From the NCBI GenBank assembly GCA_009602725.1, contig WELB01000067.1, forward strand, positions 528,856 through 555,913: a DNA stretch of 27,058 bases, written 5' to 3'. Shown here piece after piece: positions 12,301-23,012 of this stretch (the stretch's first letter is position 1; every line of letters begins with the position of its first letter). A model generated the notes under the pieces. The model worked only from the letters and a program-made list of their open reading frames with translations. It did not search any database and was not told where the DNA came from. This DNA comes from Spirogloea muscicola (Eukaryota > Streptophyta > Zygnematophyceae > Spirogloeales > Spirogloeaceae). Both the position numbers and the translations under genes were made by a program.

Positions 12301-14912
12301 AACCTGCGAGCGCGAGCTTTGCAGGGACGTATGACAGATGCTACATTGCTACGTTGCTCACTGAGACAAGGAGACGAAATGTGTACGTCAAGGAGTGCTA
12401 GTCCCACAGCAACCTGAATGACCCACAACAAAGGAAGTAGTCTTACAGGGCCTTGTCATTCTCCTTGCCTGCAATAGGAATTGGCAGCAGATGCCGAACA
12501 GCAAACCTGCAGCAATGGACACGCCTCCTGCAGCCGCAAACAGAGGATGCTTGAGAATGCATGGAGGCCAACAATCTGTGGGTGCCTGATCATGATCAAG
12601 AGAAGCAATAGCGCAGGTTGACAGAGAGATACCAACCTGCCATGCGGTGCTGCGCGGCATCTGCTGAACCAGTGCGTAGCCAATGAATCACTACCTGCAG
12701 GTCCACAATGAACAGATTGAGCACATGAATGTGACGCAGTTTCAAAGTCCAACAATTCATCCTGCATACTCTATTAAGCCCAGAGAGCCAGAGACTATAT
12801 GCTTCGAAGCAATAAATGTTTGTATACAATACATCCAACTTCAAGACACGTGGGCTTGTTGGTATCACGGTGCAGAAGCTGCTGTCATCAACAAGCTGCA
12901 GCATAAGTTGAATGATGCAGCAAGCTTGGCAATGCATCAGTAACAAGGTCTACGAACCGCCCCCATGATGCTAAGGCTGACTAAAGAGGGACTAAGTGAA
13001 GGTAGTCCATAGACGCCAGCAGCTCTGAGCAAAAGCAAACTGAATCCAGTTAAGATTAGTGAGTCACCACTGAACAAGTGACATCTACAACTGGGCCTCC
13101 TCCTCTCTCACTTCATAGCAAGTCAATGAGCAATATGAAATAGAATGCACTGTCAATAGATGTCATATTTTGGCCACATTGTGTTCGTACGTGAGGCTCC
13201 CAAATCCAACACCATTGAGTGCTGACAGAAGTCCCACAGGTGCCATCAGCTTCAGCTGCAACACAAAGTCAATTTGTGGGAATCAGATGAAGCCGGTGCT
13301 TGCATGCTATTCTGTGCTAGGATCAGGCCTATGCAATTGGGCTACAGTGATAGTAATGAAAGTGACCAAGAATTCATCTGCATTCAACAAAAGACAGTAA
13401 GGTCAAATTTTCCCATGAAGCCCCACATTCTTGTCCTTCAATCTCCTTGATCAAGGCTTCATGCTGACCTGCACGGTGGCAATGCTCACAGTTGCAGCTC
13501 GCTCTAGAGGAGCGCCCACCAGCCTGCATTGGAGATGCCAAAAGCTGAGACTTGCAATGATTGCCATTGCGAGATGGGGTGACAGGCAGCCAGGAAAATT
13601 TGCTGAAGCCCCACCCGGGTGCACACAATCTGATGATCGGTCCAGCGAAAACAAATATGGCCAGGCTGACAATTGAGAATACCTGAGCCAACGTATTACC
13701 AGCAAAAGCTTGTCAGATCTTGATTCCTGCAGCAGCTAGCCTCCCAAACTATGGCAGGTTGCAATACCTAGCAAGAACATGACTGGTGTTCTCAAAAGTC
13801 CTGCAACGTTGTATCAAGCGAGGGGTGCAGAAGCTACCAATGTAACGAGTGTGGAGACCTTCTGTATAAGCTCCTGAGCCTCCTCTTTGCTCCTCTTGCT
13901 GCAGCCTCAAGAGGTGCATGAGATGATTTGGTTGCTTGTTTTGTTGGATCAGCTGCTATGGATCTCTTGTATCAAAAAGAACCTGCCTGTTGGCTTTATC
14001 AGTGGCGACAAGCTGATCCCAGAAGCTTCACTATAGATAAGGTCACAGATGAGCTTAGCCGTTGCAGACCTCATTGCTGCCGTTATGGAACCATGGAATG
14101 GACCATTAATTCCTACAACACAAGAAGGTTGCCATAAGCATCCTTCTCTGACAAGCTTGCACCGTTAAGTAAGACAGGAGCAAAGCTGCAGGACAGGCTG
14201 CAGGCGGGTAATGTCAAGCATCACTAATGAGCAGAGAAGAGCACAATTTCAACAGCCTGGCAGGGGCCTGCAATACCTCCAAGGAGCCCGATGAAGAAGC
14301 CTGGTATCAGTGACGAGTAACTGCATGTACAACCCACATGCATGTCTTGGTAATTGTCAGATAACGAAGTAATATGCTCAGAGAGCTTGAGTCAATCAGA
14401 GTTGCCGTCTGGTGGCCTTCCAGGCTTCTTAGAGGAAGTCAACGATCAGCATTCAGGGGGCCATTTAATCAGGTGTATTAGGTTATGGTGTCCAATTGTT
14501 TAGCTTTTAGACTGCGCGTGAGCAGCTGTCAGGAAGAGAGAGAGATGCCAGAGACCTCACCTCAGAGCTTCCATGACAGGGCCCACGCCAAAAGCAGCAG
14601 CAAGCAAAGCCTCACGGCACGTTCCCTGGTTAGGCACAATGCAGAGTTCGCGCTATATTGTCAATGTGACGTGCAAGTCAGACTGCATGGTAAGAGCAGG
14701 TGATCTATGTGGAGAGACGTTTAGCTCCTTATTATCACTCTTAGAAAAGCTGCTCTTGATACTGGCAAAGTACGGTGTTGGGAGGTGCAGTGGAAACCCA
14801 CAATGGCCTTGCTGATTGCAGCAGAGGTACCGACGATGCGGGCGACACGCACAAGGTTACCTGGCAGGGCCAACAAGTCGAGCAGGCATGTCACAGCGGC
14901 CCGAGAATTACT
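9304..14912 (-). CDS. murJ: MurJ/MviN-type lipid II flippase homologue, about 20 exons
   Basis: Multi-spanning MOP-superfamily flippase; bacterial MurJ moves lipid II across the membrane for peptidoglycan synthesis. Exons, 5' to 3' on minus: 14912-14835, 14625-14561, 14320-14277, 14112-14070, 13898-13838, 13682-13610, 13377-13346, 13255-13191, 13024-12958, 12694-12637, 12527-12469, 12160-12080, 11903-11792, 11592-11504, 11287-11231, 11029-10906, 10709-10543, 10233-10161, 9854-9704, 9448-9304 (547 aa, family-like length). Motifs in family order: LLAAAFGVGPVMEAL, IPGFFIGLLGG, INGPFHG, FVFAGPIIRLCAPG, LMAPVGLLSALNGVGFGSL, LPSLSPSL, MIPASVASGMLQFATYTDLY, ANLLVMAPLGVLSTSLLVP, LPLSAIMIPLA, YLARDVLVRVFYALGDG. 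They resemble the cyanobacterial type. The intron after 12469 uses a clear GC donor (CAG|GCAAGG). The junction of the first two listed exons is one residue short of the family and may differ, and the donor at 13610 is non-consensus. The true N-terminus, presumably a plastid transit peptide, is not fixed. Confidence 0.85.
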
Positions 14913-15333
14913 CTGTCAGCTCATAGCTTACAGAGCGCATGCTTCACTAGTCACAGTGCTGAGAAAGTGCGCTCAATAGCCTGCAAAAGCTGCTCTATCA
15001 GCGAGGCGCCTTCTGTGCGGAGCTCGTCCAGACCAATCTACTTCGAAGCAGCAATAAATACACCGCTCTCTGTCCATCCGACAGATATCCGTGTTGCAGA
15101 GTCTCTGACGGGGCTTCAACTACACACGCTTCAGCAGACCGTGCCTTACTAGGTGCGACGACACTTTCTCAACACTGATCATCAAGGTCATTGCGCCTGT
15201 AGTTGCTGAGATTTCTTGTTTCGAGCCGGCACATCAGGGAGGGCTGCCTGCCAAGCAGCAGCTCTCAAGCCAAGTCGAGACTGCTGGATAGTGGTCGGCA
15301 CTGCAACTTGCAAACGATGGGGCTGAGCGGTAC

Positions 15334-15634
15334 CATCATCAGAGGCCCTGCGCGTGTAGCTGCCCTCCGCAGACTCCTGCTCGGAGCCACCAGCTGCGGC
15401 GCCGGCGGCAGCCGCCCTGGCTCGCGCAGCGATCGAGCGCGTTGGCAGAGCCGACCTGCCAGCTGCTCCACTGCGCCTACATCGAAGGCGAGTCCTGATA
15501 ACGAGGCGCGTCGCTGGACGGCAGGTCGCAGCCTGGAGCTCTGACGACTCCGGGGCTCGCCGCCAAGGCAGCCGTGAGGGGACCCGAGCAGCCTCAGAGA
15601 AGGCCGCCGCTGGAGCGAGTGCCACCGCTGTCAT
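15334..15634 (-). other. Candidate transit-peptide first exon of the MurJ-like gene
   Basis: An open frame on the minus strand starts at ATG 15634-15632 and is rich in Ala, Arg, Ser and Thr with few acidic residues in its first ~70 residues (MTAVALAPAAAFSEAARVPS...), as expected of an algal plastid transit peptide. A GT donor (GATGATG|GTACCG) ends it at 15334. It lies about 420 bases upstream of the first recognised MurJ exon in the right orientation. I could not join it to that exon in a unique phase, and high-GC DNA gives such frames by chance, so the call is tentative. Confidence 0.25.
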
Positions 15635-15931
15635 CTCCTCTCTAAAGGCTAAGGCGAGCCGGCTTCGCCGCGCAGCAGCCGCCGCAGCCGCCGCCGCCGC
15701 CGGCGGCACGGCGAGAGCCAGCTGCCCTGCCGAGGTGGTACTGAGGATGAGTGTGAGAGGAGCTGATCAGCGGCAAGTTATCGGCGACTCCCTAACGGTA
15801 GCCGCGGGCGCTTCGACTACGGTCGACTGGTGGACAACTAAGTATCCGACAGCTAAGAGGGGGCCAGATCAGGCGACCTCGGGTACGACAATCCCTGGGG
15901 GCTCCCGCCGCGGACGATTGACGGCAGCGGC

Positions 15932-16110
15932 TGACGTCGTCGGCAGCTCCGGCTGCAACCGTCCGCCGGCCGGCTGCCCCTTGCTCGGCGCGGCGTGCCC
16001 AAGTGTCGGGCGCCTCGGCCGGCTCCGTCGGGCGCCGAGCGATCGCGGCGGCGGGGCTCCCTGCCGACGTGGCAAACCACGTGGGCTCGGGTGGCTGGGC
16101 GGCCAATCAG
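15932..16110. promoter_or_regulatory. GC-rich divergent promoter island with bZIP and CCAAT motifs
   Basis: Four classical promoter motifs within 180 bases: TGACGTC (15932-15938, CRE/TGA-type), GACGTGGC (16066-16073, ABRE/G-box-like), the palindromic G-box CCACGTGG (16077-16084) and GGCCAATCAG (16101-16110, NF-Y CCAAT box). They lie between the minus-strand MurJ-like gene and the plus-strand genes. This suggests a shared bidirectional promoter; motif identity is seen, regulation is inferred. Confidence 0.4.
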
Positions 16111-16217
16111 AGCGCTGTGCCTGCACGAGTGGGGATCGCAGTGTCCGCCCGCCCCTCCAGGCCGCGCCCGCCGCCGCGAAGTGCGGCGCTGCCTGCGGCG
16201 GCGCGCGCGGCGGCGAT

Positions 16218-16415
16218 NNNNNNNNNNNNNNNNNNNNNNNNNNNNNNNNNNNNNNNNNNNNNNNNNNNNNNNNNNNNNNNNNNNNNNNNNNNNNNNNNNN
16301 NNNNNNNNNNNNNNNNNNNNNNNNNNNNNNNNNNNNNNNNNNNNNNNNNNNNNNNNNNNNNNNNNNNNNNNNNNNNNNNNNNNNNNNNNNNNNNNNNNNN
16401 NNNNNNNNNNNNNNN
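16218..16415. other. Assembly gap (198 N)
   Basis: A run of N flanked on both sides by extreme GC sequence (GGC/CGC repeats). The likely cause is unreadable GC-rich repeat. The gap may hide the start of the plus-strand gene that follows and part of the divergent promoter. Confidence 0.99.
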
Positions 16416-16546
16416 CCGCCGCCGGCCGCGTCGCAGGGCCCGCCACGCGCCTCGGCCGCTTCGCCGCCCGCGGCAGCCGAGCGCCGGCGACGAGGAGCTG
16501 CCCGTTGAGCCCCGCAACCGGCGCCTCTCCCTCCGGCTGTCAGCTG

Positions 16547-17198
16547 ATGCTGACGCTGGCGCTCCCGCAGGCGCTGACTCCAAGTACGGCGCTGACGCTG
16601 CCACTGAACGCCTGGTTCGATCCTGTGCCGATGCAGAAGGGCGGGGTAGCTCTCCGCGAACTAGCAGCTGCAGCGTCGGCCGGCCTTGCAGCCAGCTGTG
16701 CTGGAGGCCGGTCGTCCGAGCTGGGCCGTCGCAGCAGCGGCAGCGGGACCTTCGCGGACGCCGTCAGGCGCAGCACCTCGTTCGCCAACGGACGGCGGCT
16801 GGACGACAGCCCGCTGCAAAGCACAGCGAACAGGCCGAAGCGGGTCGTCGTTTTCCGGATACGCCTCCCCTCTGCTGCGACAAGGCCGAGGTAATGCCAC
16901 ATTCGCTCAACCACTTTTCAACAAGCGGCAGACAATATGTGTCGGGCAGTGCTGCTTATCGGTGGCACTGTGGTGGCTGACTGGGCCCTTTCTTTACATG
17001 CACTACGGCCTCAAATATCTGTGTGATTCTCAGTCATGCACAACTTATCAGCCCAAAATGCAGCACCTTTCCGACTGCCACTACTGCTGTCATAATGCAG
17101 CTCATTGGCGCTGCTTCTGCGTGCAGGTGCAGGGAGTCCTTGACTTGGGCTTCAGTTCCCCGCCTCTCCTCTGTACGCCTGGACCGTGTGAGTCATAG
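16547..17198 (+). CDS. Hypothetical protein with apparent frameshift; faint DUF1685-like C-terminus
   Basis: The frame containing ATG 16547 shows strong third-position G/C bias from about 16550 to 16850 and encodes a Ser/Arg-rich stretch (RRSSGSGTFADAVRRSTSF, then RPKRVVVF). After the T run at 16851-16854 the bias moves to the neighbouring frame, which reads PDTPPLCCDKAE up to a donor at 16891 (GAG|GTAATG). Splicing to the acceptor at 17126 gives VQGVLDLGFSSPPL in phase, ending at TAG 17196-17198, or slightly later if the strong GTGAGT donor at 17188 is used. VQGVLDLGF resembles the ELKGCIDLGF core of plant DUF1685 proteins (from memory, weak). As written the frame is broken by one base, which could be an assembly error in a homopolymer beside an N gap, or real decay. 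The 5' end is unknown and the frame is open back into the gap. An unshifted reading would end near 17303. Confidence 0.35.
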
Positions 17199-17331
17199 TG
17201 TCGCTCTTTGGAGGCTGCACACAATCAGCAGCATCCCAAAAGCTGCTGCAACCTCGGCCTCCAGAAAGAGAAGATGCAGGTCGTTGAGGGCCTGAGGCGC
17301 TGAGGTACTGTGAGATTGGGTGGTCGCCACA

Positions 17332-20300
17332 ATGAAGCTCAGCCCGCGGGAAGTGGACAAGCTGCGGCTGCACCAAGCGGGCTTTGTGGCGCAGAAGCGC
17401 CTCGCCCGTGGCCTCCGCCTCAACTATGCCGAGACTGTGGCCCTCATTGCCACCCAAGTGAGGACTCGTATGAGCCTTGCCAAGAATTCACTCATATTCT
17501 GAGGGTTTTGTGGTGTCCTGGCAAGCTTGCATGCAATTCAGCTGAGAATCAGCATTCATCTGAACTGAAATATCTGTCCCAAGGACCTGGAAGACAGCAA
17601 TCTGATTCAAGAAACTTTTATAGGATCTTACCAGCTATGCTCCTCTGCTCAGGTCCTGGAATTTATCAGGGAAGGAAAGAGCGTGGCGGAGCTCATGGAC
17701 CTGGGTATGCAGCTACTCGGCCGGTGAGCATACCCATAAGGAGGCCCTGTCCTGCTGCCGTTACATTGATCCGGGAACCTCAATTATAAAGCATTGGGAT
17801 GCTGCTCAGTGTTCAGTTGCATATGTGACAACTGATACTTCCTCGAAATTTGGCCGTGGCAGGCGGAATGTGCTCCCAGCCATCCCGCACATGCTGGAAT
17901 CTGTACAGGTGGCCAATAACACGAGCCGAGCATTCTGCTGGTGTCAGAATAGCAGTGCTGTCGACTAACAGCGGCAGCAGCTTACTTCCATGACACTAGA
18001 AACGATTAACACAACCCTTGCAATGTGTCCTGCATGGTGAGCCACTTGCACCATCCATCAATAATCGTGTAAGGGCTCGCAGTGTCGGGCTCCTCACAGA
18101 GTGGCATTACTCACCTGCCAGGTGGAGGGAACTTTCCCGGACGGGACGAAGCTGGTGACTGTCCATCACCCAATTAGCAGGGAACACGGTGACCTTGCAC
18201 TCGCCCTGCATGGCTCCTTCCTCCCAGGTACACTCTGCACATGAGCTGCCGCCTGCCGCCATGCAGCTCAACTCTCAAATGCAGAGCAGCAGACAAAGGC
18301 TCTGGGCAATCTGTGACTAGACGCCTCTCACGCGTGCAGTTCCAAAGGAGGGCGCTTTTGCGGCAGCCGAGGAGGTTCAGGCTCCAGGGGTGGTTGTGGC
18401 CATGCCCGGCAAGCTCACAATCAACGAGGGCCGCGAGGCTGTCCGCCTGACAGTGGTCAGCCGGTGCGATCGGCCGATCCAGGTGCCGTGTGAAGCTGGC
18501 CGCTTCTGAGCATCTTAATAAGCTCTTGGTGTTGAGCAATAGTGATTCACATGTAGGGCTTCCCTTCTTACATCGATCTCAGCGAGTTCCTTGCTATATG
18601 ACTTCAGAGCCAGAGCTTTTTCAATGGCCTCAATATTCTTACCCTGATCATTTGGTGCAAGTTACAGGTGGGGAGCCACTTTCACTTCATTGAAGTGAAC
18701 CCCTATCTTGTATTTGACCGGAAGAAGGCCTATGGCAAGCGCCTGAATATTGTTGCAGGCACCGCTGTGCGCTTTGAGGTGAGCCTTGAACACGTGTCAC
18801 AAAAAGCCTATGACCTTTTCAGTATAGCTGGAAATCGGTCATTGTCGGATTTCTCTGCATCTGCAACTCTGCTTCGATAGCTTGCTGGAATCTCACACCA
18901 GTGCTCGATGCCTCCTTTGCAGCCTGGGGACAGCAAGTCTGTAGTGCTGGTCAGCATTGCCGGCAAGAAGGCAATCTATGGTGGCAATGGCCTTGCAGAC
19001 GGCCCAGTGCTTCCGGAAGCACTTCCAGGGATTATGGACAAGATCTCGCAGCTGGGCTTTGGCCACAGTGACGAGCTTGATGCTTTGTGAGCTCGCGAAA
19101 ATCCATGTCGAACTTACATGTGATTGACGTTGAGTCGAGAGTTTAGGGCATAGCAGTCACTGCTCAGGATGAGGAGGAGTGTTTCATTCAGCTTGACTGC
19201 ATTATTGATGGATACGCATGCTGAATATTTGAGACAGGGAGTTGTCACTCTACTAAGCGCTTGAAGTTTGTATTCGTCAGGAGTGGAATCACAGGCAAGG
19301 ATGAGGGGCTCACAGCAGTCGTGAGCAGAGAGCACTATGCATCCGTCTTTGGCCCCACAACTGGCGACAAAGTGAGGCTGGGCGACACGGACCTATTTGC
19401 AGAGGTGGAGAAGGACTTCACCGTCTATGGTGATGAGTGCAAGTTCGGCGGGGGGAAGGTGCTCCGCGAGGGCATGGGCCAGGTCCAGACCGAACATTTC
19501 TTATTGGGCCCTCTTTGCGGCTGTTGTGCAGTATGCGTCTTACCTTGCGTGGCAGCTTCTGCACTCTATGTACAGCAGCTGCATACCTAAGCTGCGGAGC
19601 AGTAAGAACTGTTAACGTGCATGGTCAAAGATATGGGGTCAAGGGTTTGGGTCAAAATGACAGAAATGTACTACTCGGGCTTCTGAGCAAGGGCATAGGT
19701 CCATACGTCCCTCTAGCTTGACTTTAAGCCTGTTGCCTACGCGCTGTTTCCATGTGCAGGCAACTGGCACCCAGCCGCAGGGTAGCCTTGACCTGGTGTT
19801 GGTAAACGCCCTGATTGTGGACTACACTGGAATCTACAAAGCTGACATTGGAATCAAGGGCTGCAGGATTGTTGGCATTGGCAAAGCTGGCAATCCAGAT
19901 GTCATGGACGCGGTGATGTCCGGCATGATTGTCGGGGTAGAGCTCAGCCCCCTACGCCTCCAAAGACAACAGTCAGAGCATGTGCAAGTTCCACTGCTGA
20001 GGGCGTCAGAATCATCATTTATATTAAATAATACACCGGGCCTTCAGCTTCAGGCCTAAGCATCAAGCTTTCGCATTCAGGAGGAGATGCGCTACTTACT
20101 GAGCCAGTAATTTTCAATTCGTTGCAGGTCAACACCGAGGTCATTGCTTGCGAGGGGAAGGTCGTCACGCCAGGAGGCATTGACACTCACATTCACTTCA
20201 TCTGCCCACAGATTACTGACGAGGCCATAGCCAGTGGTAGTTGCCATGACTTGACACAGTCCACGCTTGTATGCAGTCTGATCGGTCGGTCTGTGCTATG

Positions 20301-22917
20301 CATGCATGGCAAGCTTATACTGCTTTCAATCCCAAAGAGTACTGTCAGGGCCTTGCTTGTGGCCACTCACTGATCTTTAATCACGTTGCCACTCGATTGC
20401 CACTCAATCAGGACTGACCACGCTTGTTGGAGGCGGTACTGGCCCGGCGCATGGCACGTGTGCAACCACCTGCACGCCATCCCCAGACGCCCTCTGCTTC
20501 ATGCTGCAGGCCACTGACGGCGTCCCCCTGAATATTGGGTTCACAGGGAAGGTTAGCTTGGAACAATTGTCCGTAATCTAGCATCAAGCACAATGACGTT
20601 TATATATGTCAGACATGATTTGTGTGACACACGAGACTACCTCCTTTTGACTTCTGCACATGCACTGCTGGGGCTATCTTTGTCATCAGTGCTTAATGAT
20701 TGCTATTTTTACTGTGAATCAAATATCAGGGTAACACAAGCAAGCCAGAGGGACTCCGAGAGATCGTGGAGGCGGGCGCAATCGGGCTGAAGCTGCATGA
20801 GGACTGGGGGACGACCCCAGCTGCCATTGACAACTGTCTTTCAGTAGCTGAGGAGTATGACATCCAGGTGCATCGTCAATGCTCCTTGTCCATGCAGCTA
20901 GACCAGCGTGAGCATGAAATATCCTACAGATGCTGAGAACGTGATGCTATCAGCGAACGTTTTCAGATACTAAGGCGGCTGTGCTCTGGGCCCAGGTCAC
21001 AATACACACGGACACGCTGAATGAGTCGTCCTGCGTGGAGCACACTATTGCTGCTTTTAAGGAGAGAACTATCCACACTTACCACAGGCAAGCCCCTTCA
21101 GCTAGATAAGTGGCATAGCATTGCTCAATGGGCCATCTACTCACTTGACTACGAGTAGAAGTGGGCTTACAGTAATGCCTGCCTTGACTCGGATGACTCG
21201 CTATGTTGCAGTGAAGGAGCGGGCGGTGGCCACGCTCCCGACATTCTCAAGATCTGTGGTGCGATGAATGTACTGCCATCGTCAACCAATCCCACTCGGC
21301 CGTTCACTAAGAACACAATCGATGAGCACCTCGACATGCTGGTGCGCACCAAGTAGAAATCTGGCTCGTAGCTTGTGGCAGACATTGAGCACAGCACAAA
21401 GTGCTTCAGGCAGCCGACATCACGTGAGCTTGAGGTGCTTGAGAAGCTGCCTGCCGACCAGGCTGCCAGTACGCCATGATTGACATTGTCCTTGTTGCAC
21501 CAGATGGTGTGCCACCACCTGGACCCAAACAACAAGGAAGATGTGGACTTTGCTGAGAGCAGGATCAGGGCCGAGACCATACAAGCAGAAGACATTCTCC
21601 ACGACCTTGGAGCCATCTCCATGATGTCCTCGGATTCCCAGGCGATGGGCCGCATAGGCGAGGTGCCCTCGTGCCCTTCACGCCGCATCCATTTTGTTAC
21701 TGGCCAGTCAAATAAGGACCTAACTTAGAAATTAAGACTGGTTTTTAGCTTCGAGTGTTGGCCAGTGATAGTGATAGAATGTTCTGAAGTGTTACAGGTA
21801 GTAACAAGAACTTGGCAAACAGCTCACAAAATGAAGCAGCAGCGGGGTCAACTGCCTGAAGACACAGACTCTGGGAATGATAATAACCGTATCAAACGGT
21901 ATGTTGCCAAGTACACAATCAATCCAGCGATTGCGCATGGCTTCTCCCACCTGGTTGGGTCAGTGGAGGTAATTCAATTTAAACTTCTACTCGTACTGCC
22001 TAAATGTTCGTGCCTTCTCTTCAAAATGTTGCCCTGCTATTGACACTGTCAAGTTGAGGTGTGCTTGCCCTCCACGTTCGACGTTAAGGCCCTGTGATGC
22101 AGATTCAGATTGTAGTGACATCCTACAGCACATGTACGGAGGAATGACTCAAACGCAAGCATTCTTGTTGACCTTGTTGCTTGTTCACATCCTTGTTCGC
22201 AGGTGGGGAAGTGGGCAGACCTCACCATCTACCACCCAGCTTTCTTCGGTGCCAAACCGGAAATGGTCCTTAAGGGGGGAGCAATTGCCTGGTCTCAAAT
22301 GGGTGATGCAAATGCCAGCATTCCTACCCCAGAGCCTGTAAGCCCGTGGGCATCTCCGTTGCCAGGCATTGGCTTGACAGACTTGACTTATAAGCAGCAA
22401 GTTGCATAAAGACGCGAAACTGCTCACTGTCACTGCTCACAGCATTGAGCTCAGGGCAACCAGTGTCAGAGGTCACCTGAGCTGTACTTTCTAAATATCA
22501 GGTGATCATGAGGCCCATGTATGGAGCCCTGGGCAAAGCTGTGGGGCCAAGAAGCATTGCTTTTGTCAGCCAGGTAGGGTCGCAATCGCACGTGTACTAT
22601 GTTGTGGAATTTGTCGTTCTTGTGACATGGCCTGCATCCAAGATGAAAGAGGCATCAGATCTCTTCATCTTCCTGTGTTGATTGCTTGTACACAGGCATG
22701 CGCTCAGGCTGGCACAGCAGAGGCTTATGGAATCACAAAGCACATTGAACCCATCAAGAAGACGAGGGGTTTGACTAAGAAGGACATGAAGCTGAACGAT
22801 GCAACACCGGTCATAAGGGTAGACCCTGAGACGTACAAGGTAACTGCAGACGGGCTGCCGCTCGTTTGCGCCGCAGCGGAGACGCTCCCGCTCTCCCAGA
22901 ACTACTTCCTCTTCTAG
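17332..22917 (+). CDS. URE: Urease, single-chain eukaryotic (gamma-beta-alpha) type, 19 exons
   Basis: Cytosolic nickel enzyme hydrolysing urea to ammonia and carbamate. Exons: 17332-17457, 17653-17723, 17863-17908, 18122-18227, 18340-18482, 18668-18778, 18923-19086, 19281-19482, 19760-19936, 20128-20236, 20412-20551, 20730-20867, 20996-21087, 21212-21341, 21504-21662, 21798-21968, 22203-22337, 22502-22573, 22696-22917; every phase closes, 837 aa (jack bean 840). Gamma part [17 protein letters not shown] at the start, beta part [13 protein letters not shown], alpha part from residue ~270. Nickel ligands: His403 and His405 (THIHF), carbamylated Lys486 (GLKLHEDWG), His515 (IHTDTLNES), His541 ([11 protein letters not shown]), Asp629 ([11 protein letters not shown]). 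Active-site flap Cys588-His589 in MVCHHL. All are offset by four from jack bean numbering, so the enzyme should be active. Intron 13 has a GC donor (CACAG|GCAAGC). Terminal LSQNYFLF is intact. UreF and UreD follow directly. Confidence 0.97.
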
Positions 22918-23012
22918 CCCATAGATATAGACAGGTGCTTGGACAAGATACAGGTCGCCACGACGTGCTCGCTGCACAAGTGCAAGTGAAGGGCTACGCT
23001 GCTGGGGGTGAC

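Noticed and set aside
14913-15152. Plus-strand reading frames such as 14775-15152
   Set aside because: They run antisense to, or just upstream of, the MurJ-like exons, have no recognisable motif, and look like chance frames.
16003-16980. Long frame across the N gap read in a single frame from 16003
   Set aside because: The N run keeps any frame open artificially; codon bias supports a neighbouring frame until about 16850, so this frame is credible only for its last few codons.
22866-23012. In-frame N-terminal extension of UreF starting at 22866, overlapping the urease C-terminus
   Set aside because: The added 49 residues have no UreF similarity, overlap conserved urease codons in another frame, and the ATG at 23013 has a good start context.
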